Assembly (NCBI RefSeq): GCF_937936315.1
Contig: NZ_CALGWU010000059.1
Span: 12,042-76,041 of the forward strand
Direction of reading: 5' to 3'
Length of the DNA: 64,000 nt
DNA from: an uncultured Capnocytophaga sp.
Lineage (GTDB): Bacteria; Bacteroidota; Bacteroidia; Flavobacteriales; Flavobacteriaceae
The translations under genes were made by a program, and so were the position numbers. Below the pieces are notes generated by a model. The model had not been told where the DNA came from, did no database searches, and saw nothing but the letters and a program-made list of their open reading frames with translations. Positions 9,031 to 18,054 of this stretch are shown here, one piece after another (within the stretch, counting starts at the first letter, position 1; each line of letters starts with the position of its first letter).

Positions 9031-9789
9031 TTACTGAATAATCTGTACCAACTCATTAATAAAGTCGTCCAAATGACAACCACTCATCAACTTCTCATCA
9101 GCAGGCATTAAAGTAGAACGGAATACCAATCGTTGGTTTTCTGTGCCGTCTTTGCGAAAACGCTTGCTATCAGAGATATAGGCTTGCATCAGGTTCAAAC
9201 CTAAATCAGCGATCACTTGCTCATAAATCTTGTACAAAGGCGATTTTTCTCTCCCATCTACCTGATTCCAAAACAAATGTACGCTTTTAATAGCACTTTC
9301 AGTATTCTTAGCGATGATATTGGAAAGTACCTCAGTAAAACTCAAAGTACTTTCAATTACCACTCTATCGGCAGTGATAGGTGAGAAAATGTGATGCATT
9401 TGTGCTAGCAGGGTCAATATCCCTGCGGTGTTTACTGTCCCCGGCATATCAAAAAGTATAACCTCTATAGGGAAAGGTGTCTCTGCGATGAGCTGTTGTG
9501 CCTTTTCAAGGGCTTCATTGGGCTTACATTGTATTATGGGGTATGCCTTTTTGTTTAGCTCACTAAACTGTCTATGAGCAGCTTTCTTAAAATGCTCGTT
9601 GTTCATCACTGTTTTAAGATCTTGCTCTCGCATTCGGTGTAGGCTGTATTGTGGATAATCACAATCCATCACTGCTACATTATAGCCCATTCGGTAGTGT
9701 AGCAAGCTGGCTACTAAGGTAGTAAAAGTGCTTTTTCCTACCCCTCCTTTCTGGGTGGAAAAGCTAATGAATTTTGTCGTTGATGTCAT
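9031..9789 (-). CDS. traA: ParA-family ATPase TraA
   Basis: A 252-residue ParA/MinD-type ATPase. The deviant Walker A KGGVGKST is at about residues 14-21 and a Walker B region (VILFDMPGTVNTAG) follows around residue 110. This is the first gene of the tra operon in Bacteroides conjugative transposons. It probably helps maintain the excised element or position the relaxosome. The start gives MTSTTKFISFSTQKGG, the normal distance to the Walker A motif. The long repeat-rich region upstream (9790-10358) may hold its binding sites. Confidence 0.88.
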   Translation of the reverse strand: MTSTTKFISFSTQKGGVGKSTFTTLVASLLHYRMGYNVAVMDCDYPQYSLHRMREQDLKTVMNNEHFKKAAHRQFSELNKKAYPIIQCKPNEALEKAQQLIAETPFPIEVILFDMPGTVNTAGILTLLAQMHHIFSPITADRVVIESTLSFTEVLSNIIAKNTESAIKSVHLFWNQVDGREKSPLYKIYEQVIADLGLNLMQAYISDSKRFRKDGTENQRLVFRSTLMPADEKLMSGCHLDDFINELVQIIQ

Positions 9790-9897
9790 ATATATGTGTT
9801 TAAATATGTTTGTAATTCAGTAAGTATATAAGTGCATAGCTATTCAAATACAACTATCTTTATTTAAGTAATTATCTCTGTAACTATACCGTTATAT

Positions 9898-9977
9898 AAG
9901 TAATTAGCTAATTATCTAATTGACTAATTACTTGCGTATGTACATACATTGGTAGCTTTATAGCTGTGTAGCTACAT
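9898..9977. repeat. Cluster of short palindromes upstream of traA
   Basis: This AT-rich stretch holds an inverted repeat AAGTAATTAG (9898-9907) / CTAATTACTT (9924-9933) with TAATTA cores. It is followed from about 9950 by GTAGCT/TAGCTAC palindromes (around 9951-9979), including two adjacent TAGCTAC units. The preceding 60 bp also repeats TAAGTAATTA. Such dense short palindromes next to a ParA gene resemble centromere-like or operator arrays. No function is proven. Confidence 0.5.
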
Positions 9978-10244
9978 AGCTACGCAAATACATTTTTACT
10001 TCCATACATACTTGCTTTGGTATGCGGGTGCAAAGGAACATATAAATATACATATAGCCTTATGTAGGGTTGTAAATGGCTTTATAAGGAAGTGATTGGC
10101 TTTATGTTATATACAAATCCTTTGCTAAGAAATCACTTGTTTTGCACCCTGAAATTACTTTACCCGCTCGTAGTGTTAATTTCTCTCTTTATGGCTAATT
10201 AAAATTCGACCGTTAGGGAGAATTTTCTGTTCACCCGAACAGAG

Positions 10245-10297
10245 CAAGTTGTGTTTTGAGGCACGCATTAGGCGTGTAGGCACCTCAAAACCACTTG
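10245..10297. other. oriT: Candidate oriT hairpin upstream of mobA
   Basis: A nested inverted repeat 62 bp before the mobilisation genes. The outer arms are CAAGTTGTGTTTTGAGG (10245-10261) and CCTCAAAACCACTTG (10283-10297), which pair with small mismatches. Inside lies a second hairpin CACGC (10262-10266) / GCGTG (10272-10276) with a 5-nt loop. Origins of transfer in Bacteroidetes mobilisable elements usually lie just upstream of mobA and contain such repeats. The nick site is not identified. The rest of the 9790-10358 gap contains the palindrome cluster and TTTGCACCC motifs near 10028 (minus) and 10141 (plus), which could be promoter parts. Confidence 0.6.
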
Positions 10298-10358
10298 CCC
10301 TTGCAGGGAGCTTAAAACGCACTCCAAAGTCGTGGTTTTTTACTAACACTGAATTTAT

Positions 10359-10784
10359 ATGACCTTACAGAAAACAACTCACAAACACTCCACAGGTAGG
10401 AATAAAAAGATAAATCCTACTTCTTTTAGATATGTTTTTCGATTGAATGAAGAAGAAAACAATCAGTTTCTCTCGCTTTTCGAGCAATCAGGAATGAAAG
10501 TCAAAGCGCATTTTATCACCTCTTTGCTTTTTAACCGAGAGATAAAAGTTGTGAAAATTGATAAATCTGCATTAGATTATTACACTAAACTCACTGAACT
10601 CTATGCACAATTTCGTTCGGTAGGGGTCAATTACAATCAGATTGTAAAGATACTCTATCGCAATTTTTCGGAGAAGAAAGCGGCTGCTTACCTCTATAAA
10701 TTGGAGAAAGAAACTACCCAATTGATTGCTATCTGCAAACAAATATTAGAGCTTTCTCAGCAAATAGAGCAAAAACTAAAGTAA
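10359..10784 (+). CDS. mobA: MobA relaxosome accessory protein
   Basis: A 141-residue basic protein: FRYVFRLNEEENNQFLSLFE and then HFITSLLFNREIKVV resemble a ribbon-helix-helix DNA-binding region, followed by FRSVGVNYNQIVKILYRNFS, a motif typical of MobA/MbpA-like relaxosome proteins. It would bind oriT and assist the relaxase. It is followed by the relaxase gene after 25 bp, the standard mobA-mobB-mobC order of CTnDOT-type ICEs. The start follows the oriT-like hairpin directly. Confidence 0.88.
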   Translation: MTLQKTTHKHSTGRNKKINPTSFRYVFRLNEEENNQFLSLFEQSGMKVKAHFITSLLFNREIKVVKIDKSALDYYTKLTELYAQFRSVGVNYNQIVKILYRNFSEKKAAAYLYKLEKETTQLIAICKQILELSQQIEQKLK

Positions 10785-10809
10785 GTTTTTAAGACGAAAA
10801 CAGCGACTT

Positions 10810-12147
10810 ATGATAGCAAAAATACATCGAGGAGGGCAGCTGTTAGGAGTACTTTTGTACAATCACAACAAGGTGGATAAAGGGCAGGGAGAGGTGTTAT
10901 ATACTCAAAAAGTGATACAACCTCTGCAAGGAAGTGTAGGCATTTCAGAAGTGTCTCGCTCCTTTGCACCTTATCTCTATGCCAACATAAGGACAGAAAA
11001 ACCTATCCTACACATATCCCTCAATCCCGATCCTAACGATAAGGTAAGCGACGAGACCTTTGTAAAGTTGGCTACTGACTATATGCAACAGATGGGCTTT
11101 GGCAACCAACCTTTTGTGGTTTACAAACATTCGGATATTGAGCGCAAACACATTCACATTGTATCGCTGGGGATAGACGAAGAAGGCAAGAAAATCCCTG
11201 ATACTTTTGAAAAAATACGCTCAATGAAAGTATGCCGAGAGTTGGAAACAAAATACCAACTTATCCCTGCTATCACCAATGATTCACCGCTAACAGATGA
11301 TGAGCTCTTGCCTTTGTCTAAATTAGTCCCCTTAGATTACCGACAAAACGACCTTAAAAAGGAGTTGGTACATATTGTAAAACAATTGCTAAAACACTAT
11401 CATTTTGCCTCGTTAGGAGCATTTAACGCCTTGCTCAATCAGTTTAACATAGCGGTAGAAAAGGTAGAAGGCGAACTGCAAGGTGTTCCTAAAAAGGGCT
11501 TGGTGTATGTGGTATTGGATGAGAATGGTAACAAAGCAAGCCATCCTTTTAAAGCCTCCAAGCTCGGCAAAACACTGAGCTTACCTTATATCGAAAAACA
11601 TTTACAAAAGGAACAAGATCACTTAAAAGGACAAAACACCACTTCCTTAAAGGCACATATCATCTTTGCCAAAGAAACAGCTCATAGCAAAAGTGAATTT
11701 GTTCAAGAACTAAAAGCTAAAGGAATAGAGGTTGTCTTTCGTGAAAATAAAGAAGGGAGAACCTACGGAGTAACCTTTATCGACCACAACAGCCGATGTG
11801 TGTATAATGGTTCTCAGCTGGGGAAAGAGTTTTCTGCCAATGTTTTTCATCAGTGGCTAAAATCGTTAGAAGAGCCTGTTCCTGCTTTAACCTCTGAGGT
11901 TAATATGCCGGCTGTAGCTCCTTATGCAAGTAAAAATCACAACAATACTAACACTGTTGAAGAGGATACTTTCTGTGACACTTCTTGGACACATTACCAA
12001 GAGGATTTTGGCAAGGACTCAGCCTTAAATGTTTTCTTTACTCTTTTCTCTTTGGATGATCAAGGGGTAGATTACGAAGAAGAGGATTTTACCAGAAGAA
12101 TGAAACGTGCTACTGCCAAACGGCGAAAAATGAAAAACAAATCTTAG
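10810..12147 (+). CDS. mobB: MobB relaxase (MobP-type)
   Basis: A 445-residue relaxase that would nick oriT and lead the strand into the recipient. The relaxase/mobilisation nuclease domain occupies roughly the first 150 residues: HISLNP with His68, then a metal-binding histidine group in KHSDIERKHIHIVS (His107, His114, His116). The nucleophilic Tyr is not certain from reading. The C-terminal half is basic and probably DNA binding. It starts 25 bp after mobA and is followed by mobC after 65 bp. Confidence 0.93.
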   Translation: MIAKIHRGGQLLGVLLYNHNKVDKGQGEVLYTQKVIQPLQGSVGISEVSRSFAPYLYANIRTEKPILHISLNPDPNDKVSDETFVKLATDYMQQMGFGNQPFVVYKHSDIERKHIHIVSLGIDEEGKKIPDTFEKIRSMKVCRELETKYQLIPAITNDSPLTDDELLPLSKLVPLDYRQNDLKKELVHIVKQLLKHYHFASLGAFNALLNQFNIAVEKVEGELQGVPKKGLVYVVLDENGNKASHPFKASKLGKTLSLPYIEKHLQKEQDHLKGQNTTSLKAHIIFAKETAHSKSEFVQELKAKGIEVVFRENKEGRTYGVTFIDHNSRCVYNGSQLGKEFSANVFHQWLKSLEEPVPALTSEVNMPAVAPYASKNHNNTNTVEEDTFCDTSWTHYQEDFGKDSALNVFFTLFSLDDQGVDYEEEDFTRRMKRATAKRRKMKNKS

Positions 12148-12212
12148 GTGTGGCTATTGAGCTGACATAGCTAAGTATAAAATATTGACAAACACTAAAA
12201 ACAGAAACAAAT

Positions 12213-14222
12213 ATGCAAAACGATGATGATTTAAGAGCATTAGCCAAGATTATGGCTTTTATGCGTGCAGTAAGTATTCTCATAGTACTAATGCACCTCT
12301 ATTGGTATTGTTATGGCTTTTTCCAAGGCGAAAAGTGGATATTAGCCGTAGTAGATAGAATCCTGACCAACTTCCAACGAACAGCAGGACTGTTCTCTCA
12401 CCCGCTATACACCAAATGCTTTGCCCTCCTGCTCTTAGCCCTGAGCTGTTTGGGAACAACAGGTGTAAAAAATGACAAGATTACTTGGCGAAAGATTTAC
12501 ATCGCTCTGGGGGTAGGAGCTGCTCTTTACTTTGGTAATTTTTGGATTTTATACCTGCGCCTTCCTGCTTCAGTGGTTGCCTTTTTCTATATCCTTACTC
12601 TATCTTTGGGCTACATAGCGCTCCTTATGGCAGGTTCTTGGATGAGTCGCTTGTTAAAAAACAACCTTTTAGATGATGTTTTCAACAATGAAAACGAGTC
12701 GTTTATGCAGGAAACACGCCTGATGACAAACGAGTATTCTGTGAATCTACCTACTTTGTTCTACTACCGCAAGAAGTGGAACAAAGGCTGGATCAATGTG
12801 GTAAATCCCTTTCGGGCAACCATAGTGCTGGGTACTCCTGGTTCAGGGAAGTCTTATGCCATAGTGAACAACTATATCAAACAACAGATTGAGAAAGGTT
12901 TTGCAATGTACATCTACGACTTCAAGTTTGATGACCTCTCTACCATTGCCTATAATCACCTCTTAAAGCATTTAGATAAGTACAAGGTCAAGCCCAAGTT
13001 CTATGTGATAAACTTTGATGATCCTCGTCGTAGTCATCGTTGTAACCCTATCAACCCTAACTTTATGAGTGATATTTCCGATGCTTATGAATCTGCTTAT
13101 ACGATTATGCTCAATCTCAACCGCTCGTGGATTCAAAAGCAAGGGGATTTCTTTGTAGAGTCGCCTATCATTCTATTGGCAGCTATTATTTGGTTTTTGA
13201 AGATTTACAAAGGTGGTAAGTACTGTACCTTTCCACACGCCATCGAGCTATTAAACAAGCCTTATGCCGATGTCTTTACTATTCTCACCTCGTACCCCGA
13301 ACTTGAGAATTACCTATCGCCTTTTATGGATGCTTGGCAAGGTGGCGCACAAGACCAGCTACAAGGGCAAATCGCCAGTGCTAAAATTCCGCTCTCTCGA
13401 ATGATTTCGCCTCAACTCTATTGGGTAATGACAGGCGATGATTTTTCGTTGGATATCAATAACCCCAAAGAACCTAAAATCCTTTGTGTAGGCAACAATC
13501 CCGATAGGCAGAATATCTATTCGGCAGCTTTGGGTTTGTACAATTCGCGTATTGTAAAGCTCATCAACAAGAAAGGACAACTCAAATCCTCAGTGATTAT
13601 TGATGAGCTGCCAACGATATATTTTAGGGGATTGGATAACCTAATAGCCACAGCCCGAAGCAATAAAGTAGCTGTTTGTTTAGGTTTTCAAGATTATTCA
13701 CAGCTCACCCGTGATTATGGCGATAAGGAAAGCAAGGTAATACAGAATACTGTAGGGAATATTTTTAGCGGACAAGTAGTAGGGGAAACAGCTAAAACCC
13801 TTTCTGAACGTTTTGGAAAGGTATTGCAGAAAAGGCAATCTACTACGATTAACCGCAATGACACCTCTACCTCTATATCCACGCAGTTGGATAGTCTTAT
13901 CCCTGCCAGTAAGATTGCGAACCTCACCCAAGGAATGTTCGTTGGGGCAGTCTCTGACAACTTTGACGAGCGTATTGAGCAGAAGATATTCCACGCTCAG
14001 ATTATAGTAGATAACAAGAAAGTAGCTGCTGAGACCAAAGCCTACCAGAAAATCCCTGAAGTCCTATCCTTTACCGATGCCAACGGCAACGACACTACCA
14101 AAGAACAGGTAGAAGCCAATTACCGTCAAATAAAGTTAGATGTCGTTGAAATCATTGAACGCGAAAAAGAACGCATCGCCAACGATCCTGAGCTGAGGTA
14201 TTTGGTGGAGAAGGAGGGATAA
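12213..14222 (+). CDS. mobC: MobC coupling protein (VirD4/TraG-like T4CP)
   Basis: A 669-residue inner-membrane ATPase that links the relaxosome to the mating pore. The N-terminus has the YWFCY-type segment (HLYWYCYGFF) and several transmembrane helices up to about residue 145. Walker A GTPGSGKS is around residue 207, and a Walker B region SSVIIDELPTIYFRGLDN around residue 460 is followed by FQDYSQL. Length and motifs match MobC of Bacteroides conjugative transposons. It ends only 6 bp from the convergent T6SS immunity gene, so this is the exact junction between mobilisation genes and T6SS cargo. Confidence 0.94.
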   Translation: MQNDDDLRALAKIMAFMRAVSILIVLMHLYWYCYGFFQGEKWILAVVDRILTNFQRTAGLFSHPLYTKCFALLLLALSCLGTTGVKNDKITWRKIYIALGVGAALYFGNFWILYLRLPASVVAFFYILTLSLGYIALLMAGSWMSRLLKNNLLDDVFNNENESFMQETRLMTNEYSVNLPTLFYYRKKWNKGWINVVNPFRATIVLGTPGSGKSYAIVNNYIKQQIEKGFAMYIYDFKFDDLSTIAYNHLLKHLDKYKVKPKFYVINFDDPRRSHRCNPINPNFMSDISDAYESAYTIMLNLNRSWIQKQGDFFVESPIILLAAIIWFLKIYKGGKYCTFPHAIELLNKPYADVFTILTSYPELENYLSPFMDAWQGGAQDQLQGQIASAKIPLSRMISPQLYWVMTGDDFSLDINNPKEPKILCVGNNPDRQNIYSAALGLYNSRIVKLINKKGQLKSSVIIDELPTIYFRGLDNLIATARSNKVAVCLGFQDYSQLTRDYGDKESKVIQNTVGNIFSGQVVGETAKTLSERFGKVLQKRQSTTINRNDTSTSISTQLDSLIPASKIANLTQGMFVGAVSDNFDERIEQKIFHAQIIVDNKKVAAETKAYQKIPEVLSFTDANGNDTTKEQVEANYRQIKLDVVEIIEREKERIANDPELRYLVEKEG

Positions 14223-14228
14223 ATACTG

Positions 14229-15164
14229 TTACTTAGATATAATGATTTTCTCCACAAAATCTATACTACCAACCTCATCAGGAGAGCGGTAATCGATAGA
14301 TCCTTCATTAGTCATACGATTAAAGGTAATATGAACTTCGTAAGATCTATTCCTCCTACTCCATTGTTTTGAATCACCAGGGTCATCATAGTATGCACCT
14401 TCAAGCCCCAATTGTTTTACCATTTTATCCCAATCAGTTGCTTTTAGTTGTGAGAAATCACAAGTATTTCCATTATAAGTGATTTTTCCTTTAAAAGCAC
14501 CTTTGGGAAGACTTCTTGTGTAATCTTCATAGTCCTTTTTCTCTGCTGCTATGGCTTTTGGCTGGCTATTAGGTTTATTTTTGCTAAAAGGACTCCTTAT
14601 GGCTCGCATAGGTAGAGGGAATATACAAATTCTTGCAATAGTATCGCTTGTACCTCGTGTAGAAATATTAAAGCCTAATTCATCCCATATATAAAAAGTA
14701 GATAGCACTTTCTCTGGGTATTCCTTCACATACAGGCTATCATACATTCCTTGTGCTCTTATCATCTCTTTTTCTGAGGAGTATTCGGTGGCGCTTATAT
14801 CTACATTCTCGTAGTCTTCTTTACTCTTGAAAAAACGAATACCACCATCATCTTCACTATACCAATAAGCCAGAGCTCCTTTTTTCCAATACCAACGCTT
14901 TGAAATAGAGGTGTTTTCAATCATTTCTTCTTTTCTATAAGGTACATTGATGATTCCTATCAACTCCTGTATTGAGTTTGTTAAAAGGAACTGCTTCCCG
15001 TTGTAGTACAATATAGTATCTTCTTCCACACGGAAGTGATTTCCTGTATCAGAAGTGTAGTTTTTAGTACTGAGTGTATCAATATTAGGACTGTTAGATG
15101 AATATCCTGTAAATTGTTGGCAACTAACAGATAGAATAGAAAATAGGTATATAATATTTCTCAT
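14229..15164 (-). CDS. Predicted lipoprotein, probable immunity to the HET-C effector
   Basis: A 311-residue protein with a short lipoprotein signal peptide ending in a lipobox (SILSVSC, Cys15). I do not recognise a family. The mature protein reads as a periplasmic or outer-membrane-anchored globular protein, with a mixed middle region and a C-terminal segment on conjugated strands (FKGKITYNGNTCDFSQLK). It lies 14 bp downstream of the HET-C effector gene and is the last gene of the vgrG block. Effector and immunity genes are usually paired in this order, so I infer an immunity role. Confidence 0.6.
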   Translation of the reverse strand: MRNIIYLFSILSVSCQQFTGYSSNSPNIDTLSTKNYTSDTGNHFRVEEDTILYYNGKQFLLTNSIQELIGIINVPYRKEEMIENTSISKRWYWKKGALAYWYSEDDGGIRFFKSKEDYENVDISATEYSSEKEMIRAQGMYDSLYVKEYPEKVLSTFYIWDELGFNISTRGTSDTIARICIFPLPMRAIRSPFSKNKPNSQPKAIAAEKKDYEDYTRSLPKGAFKGKITYNGNTCDFSQLKATDWDKMVKQLGLEGAYYDDPGDSKQWSRRNRSYEVHITFNRMTNEGSIDYRSPDEVGSIDFVEKIIISK

Positions 15165-15178
15165 ATTACAATATAATT

Positions 15179-18049
15179 TTAATGATTATGATGGACTTTT
15201 GTATTTAATAGATTAGAATCCATATTATTTTTTTTCCATAATACTTTAAGTTTGTTTCTTAAGAAAATTATTCCATCTGCATTATTTTTTATAGAAAAAT
15301 ACTCATCAGCATTTAGTTCCATATTTTTCAAAAATTTTATATTATTTACAATGTCATTTATCTTACTGATATTCACATTCTTTATACCTTTTGTCTCTAT
15401 TATTTTATTTGAGAAAGATTCTATTTCATCTATAGAAGTTTTAATTCCCCATAAAAGAATACTAGGCTCATGTGTTAATGATAATTTAAACTCATTCTTT
15501 TCACACCATTTTAATACAATATCATCCATTGAATCTGTATATATTGGATGTTGCATATACTCTCCTACTATATTAATTATTTCTGTTTTCTTATCTTCAA
15601 GTGTTTTTTTCTTATCAAGAAAAATTTTTAAAACTTTTGTAACAGCTTCTGTTGCACATTCAATAGCTAATCCATGCAGAGGCTGTAGTCCACTATCTTT
15701 TGCTAATTGTGTATGAGAAGGTCCATATTCATTTAATTTCCAAAATGGATGTTCTTCATCTTCTATTTTTAGTAATTCTGAATATAAAAAAGTCTGATAG
15801 TCATCAATTAAACTAGTTGCTGAAAGAATTAAAAAATGAGTTAGAGCATTTTTAGCTATTCGGATATAATCTTCTAAAAAGTTAAAAATACCAAAGATTT
15901 CCAAAATATCTTTATAAGAATGTTTTCCAAAAAAACCAAAATCACGTTTTTCAACATAAGCATCTCTAATACACAAATATTTATCATATATTTTTGTATA
16001 TGAATCATTCTTTTTCCCTTTATAGTTAGGATTACTTTCTGATGCGTCAGTATCTTGTGCAGAAGATATATCTTTTAGTATTTCATAGATGAAAGCATCT
16101 TTCCAAGTTCTTTCTCCTTTCTCTATCTCTTTTTCATCTTTAATAGTAACTGAGAAAAAATGCTCATTTAATTTAGGTAAAATGCTTGCTATAGTATCTA
16201 ATCTATTAAAACTACCTGTTTGTATATAGTAGTTAGAATAATTAATTTTTTCTCCTTTCTTTAATTTGGAATTTTTTGTTTTTTTTAAAGAAGTCATACT
16301 AGGATTATCCCAAGGATAAACTTTAGGATCATATACCTTCATAACAGCTAATTCACAGAAATTACTATGTGCGTAATAATCTTCTAAGATATGTAATGCA
16401 GCACCAAAATTAATTCTTCCTATAACGCTGTTAGGATCAGATTTATTAATAAAATCTTTGAAACATTTAAAAGATGTTGGAAATGGAAAGATATCTTCAT
16501 CTTTTTCATTATCAGTACGGATATATTTTCTTGTTCCATGAGTTTTATTTTTATCCCATTGAGCATCAATAGGGTCTTTAACAAAATCACAATCTAACTT
16601 ATTATTAACATTCTTTTCTCCTGATTTTCTTATTAAAGCATAAGGATTATCTATATGTTCTTCAGGTCGATAAACTCCTAAAATTTCAGGAGTTATATAA
16701 ATGAAACGACTTCTAAATTTTTCTATATATTTAAAATAATTAGAGGGTTTTTTATTCCCTTTTTCATCTTCTTTAATTTTTATTTCCCCAAATTCTTTCA
16801 GAGCTAGATAACCTACTAAGTTTGTTATAGTAGCTCTACTGAACTTGACTGGATTTAATTTTATTTCATCCCATTTTGTTATAGAAAAATTAGGGGGAAA
16901 CAAAGAAAATTCGAAGTCAGTTGGTATACTCTTTTTTACCTTTATATCACATCCACAATTGTTATTTCCTTTTCTAAGTTTATTTTCATCAAATAGATTT
17001 TTAAGTTTTTCTGAAATTTTTTTGTAATCAAATTGTGAAATATCAGAAGCTAAAATGTTTGCCATTGGTCTAATAACCATAGGATCTACAAATTGGGAAT
17101 AATCTCGTAACCAATTCCCTAAATAGATTTGATCTTTAACTAAGGTTTCCTCATTCTCCTCTTCCCATTTAATAGATTCAAATGCTTTGTTTTCGATATA
17201 TCTATGTCCAAATCCATGTATAGAATTTCCTTTTCCTGCTGAAAAAAACTCATAATCAGCATAATCATTATCATCAAGTTCTATACGATTATCAACATAT
17301 TCTTTCAAAGCTAAATGAATATCAGAAAAATCCCAAACAAGTTGTTTTATCTTTCCTTTTATTGTCAGTCTTGCATAAGGTTGTTCTTTTTTTTCAAAAG
17401 GATCAATAAAAAACTTATTATATGTCTTATTAGCAGTGGAAGTATATTTGGCTCCTTCATCACCTATAGCATCTCCACCTATAGAAGAGTATTTATAACG
17501 CAATAGATAATCAAGATGGTGCCCAAACTCTTCAACAAGAGCAAGCATTAACATTTGACTTTTCTCATTGTTTTTTAGGGCAAAATCTATAAAATACTCT
17601 GAGACAAGAATTTTGTTTTTAAAATCTTCATTTTCTCCCATATAGTATGCTGCCATAAAAGAGCCTAGTAATTTTTCAACCACAATAATTTGTGGATTTA
17701 TACTACTCTTTTTATCACTTGCATCCTTATACAATTGTTCATATGCCTCTATTGGTATATCTCTTCCAAAAATATCAACCATTAAAAAATAAAACATTAT
17801 CATACTATCTTTTCCCGCAAAATAAAAAAGTTGTTCTAAAGCAAAAGAACTTTCTAACTTATAATTACTTCTCTTTAATTTAGAAAAAGTAGTAGTATAC
17901 TTTTCGTACTTCCCATAAATTATCTCTGGACTATCTTCAATGATCAATTTTTGAGATTTTTCTACTATATCTCCATTTAATGAATATATACTATAATCTC
18001 CTCCAATGATTTCAGTTGTTTTGCCTTTTACAATTCTTGTTCTGCTCAT
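15179..18049 (-). CDS. HET-C domain T6SS effector
   Basis: A 956-residue protein immediately downstream (5 bp) of vgrG. The N-terminal ~50 residues (KGKTTEIIGGDYSIYSLNGD) look like a loading or adaptor segment. The central region carries hallmarks of the HET-C family: GNWLRDYSQF around residue 310 and ALHILEDYYAHSNFCEL around residue 555. HET-C is named after a fungal incompatibility protein and is related to zinc-dependent phospholipase-like folds, so a membrane or lipid target is plausible. An E-H-H group (EEFGHHLDYLL, around residue 175) could bind metal. There is no signal peptide, as expected for a T6SS cargo. Unusually AT-rich compared with the T6SS structural genes, which suggests separate acquisition. 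Target and activity are not shown. Confidence 0.7.
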   Translation of the reverse strand: MSRTRIVKGKTTEIIGGDYSIYSLNGDIVEKSQKLIIEDSPEIIYGKYEKYTTTFSKLKRSNYKLESSFALEQLFYFAGKDSMIMFYFLMVDIFGRDIPIEAYEQLYKDASDKKSSINPQIIVVEKLLGSFMAAYYMGENEDFKNKILVSEYFIDFALKNNEKSQMLMLALVEEFGHHLDYLLRYKYSSIGGDAIGDEGAKYTSTANKTYNKFFIDPFEKKEQPYARLTIKGKIKQLVWDFSDIHLALKEYVDNRIELDDNDYADYEFFSAGKGNSIHGFGHRYIENKAFESIKWEEENEETLVKDQIYLGNWLRDYSQFVDPMVIRPMANILASDISQFDYKKISEKLKNLFDENKLRKGNNNCGCDIKVKKSIPTDFEFSLFPPNFSITKWDEIKLNPVKFSRATITNLVGYLALKEFGEIKIKEDEKGNKKPSNYFKYIEKFRSRFIYITPEILGVYRPEEHIDNPYALIRKSGEKNVNNKLDCDFVKDPIDAQWDKNKTHGTRKYIRTDNEKDEDIFPFPTSFKCFKDFINKSDPNSVIGRINFGAALHILEDYYAHSNFCELAVMKVYDPKVYPWDNPSMTSLKKTKNSKLKKGEKINYSNYYIQTGSFNRLDTIASILPKLNEHFFSVTIKDEKEIEKGERTWKDAFIYEILKDISSAQDTDASESNPNYKGKKNDSYTKIYDKYLCIRDAYVEKRDFGFFGKHSYKDILEIFGIFNFLEDYIRIAKNALTHFLILSATSLIDDYQTFLYSELLKIEDEEHPFWKLNEYGPSHTQLAKDSGLQPLHGLAIECATEAVTKVLKIFLDKKKTLEDKKTEIINIVGEYMQHPIYTDSMDDIVLKWCEKNEFKLSLTHEPSILLWGIKTSIDEIESFSNKIIETKGIKNVNISKINDIVNNIKFLKNMELNADEYFSIKNNADGIIFLRNKLKVLWKKNNMDSNLLNTKVHHNH

Positions 18050-18054
18050 AGTTA

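Noticed and set aside
14229..14600. Terminator between mobC and the T6SS cargo
   Set aside because: Only 6 bp separate the convergent stop codons and no hairpin with a T tract was found in either gene end.
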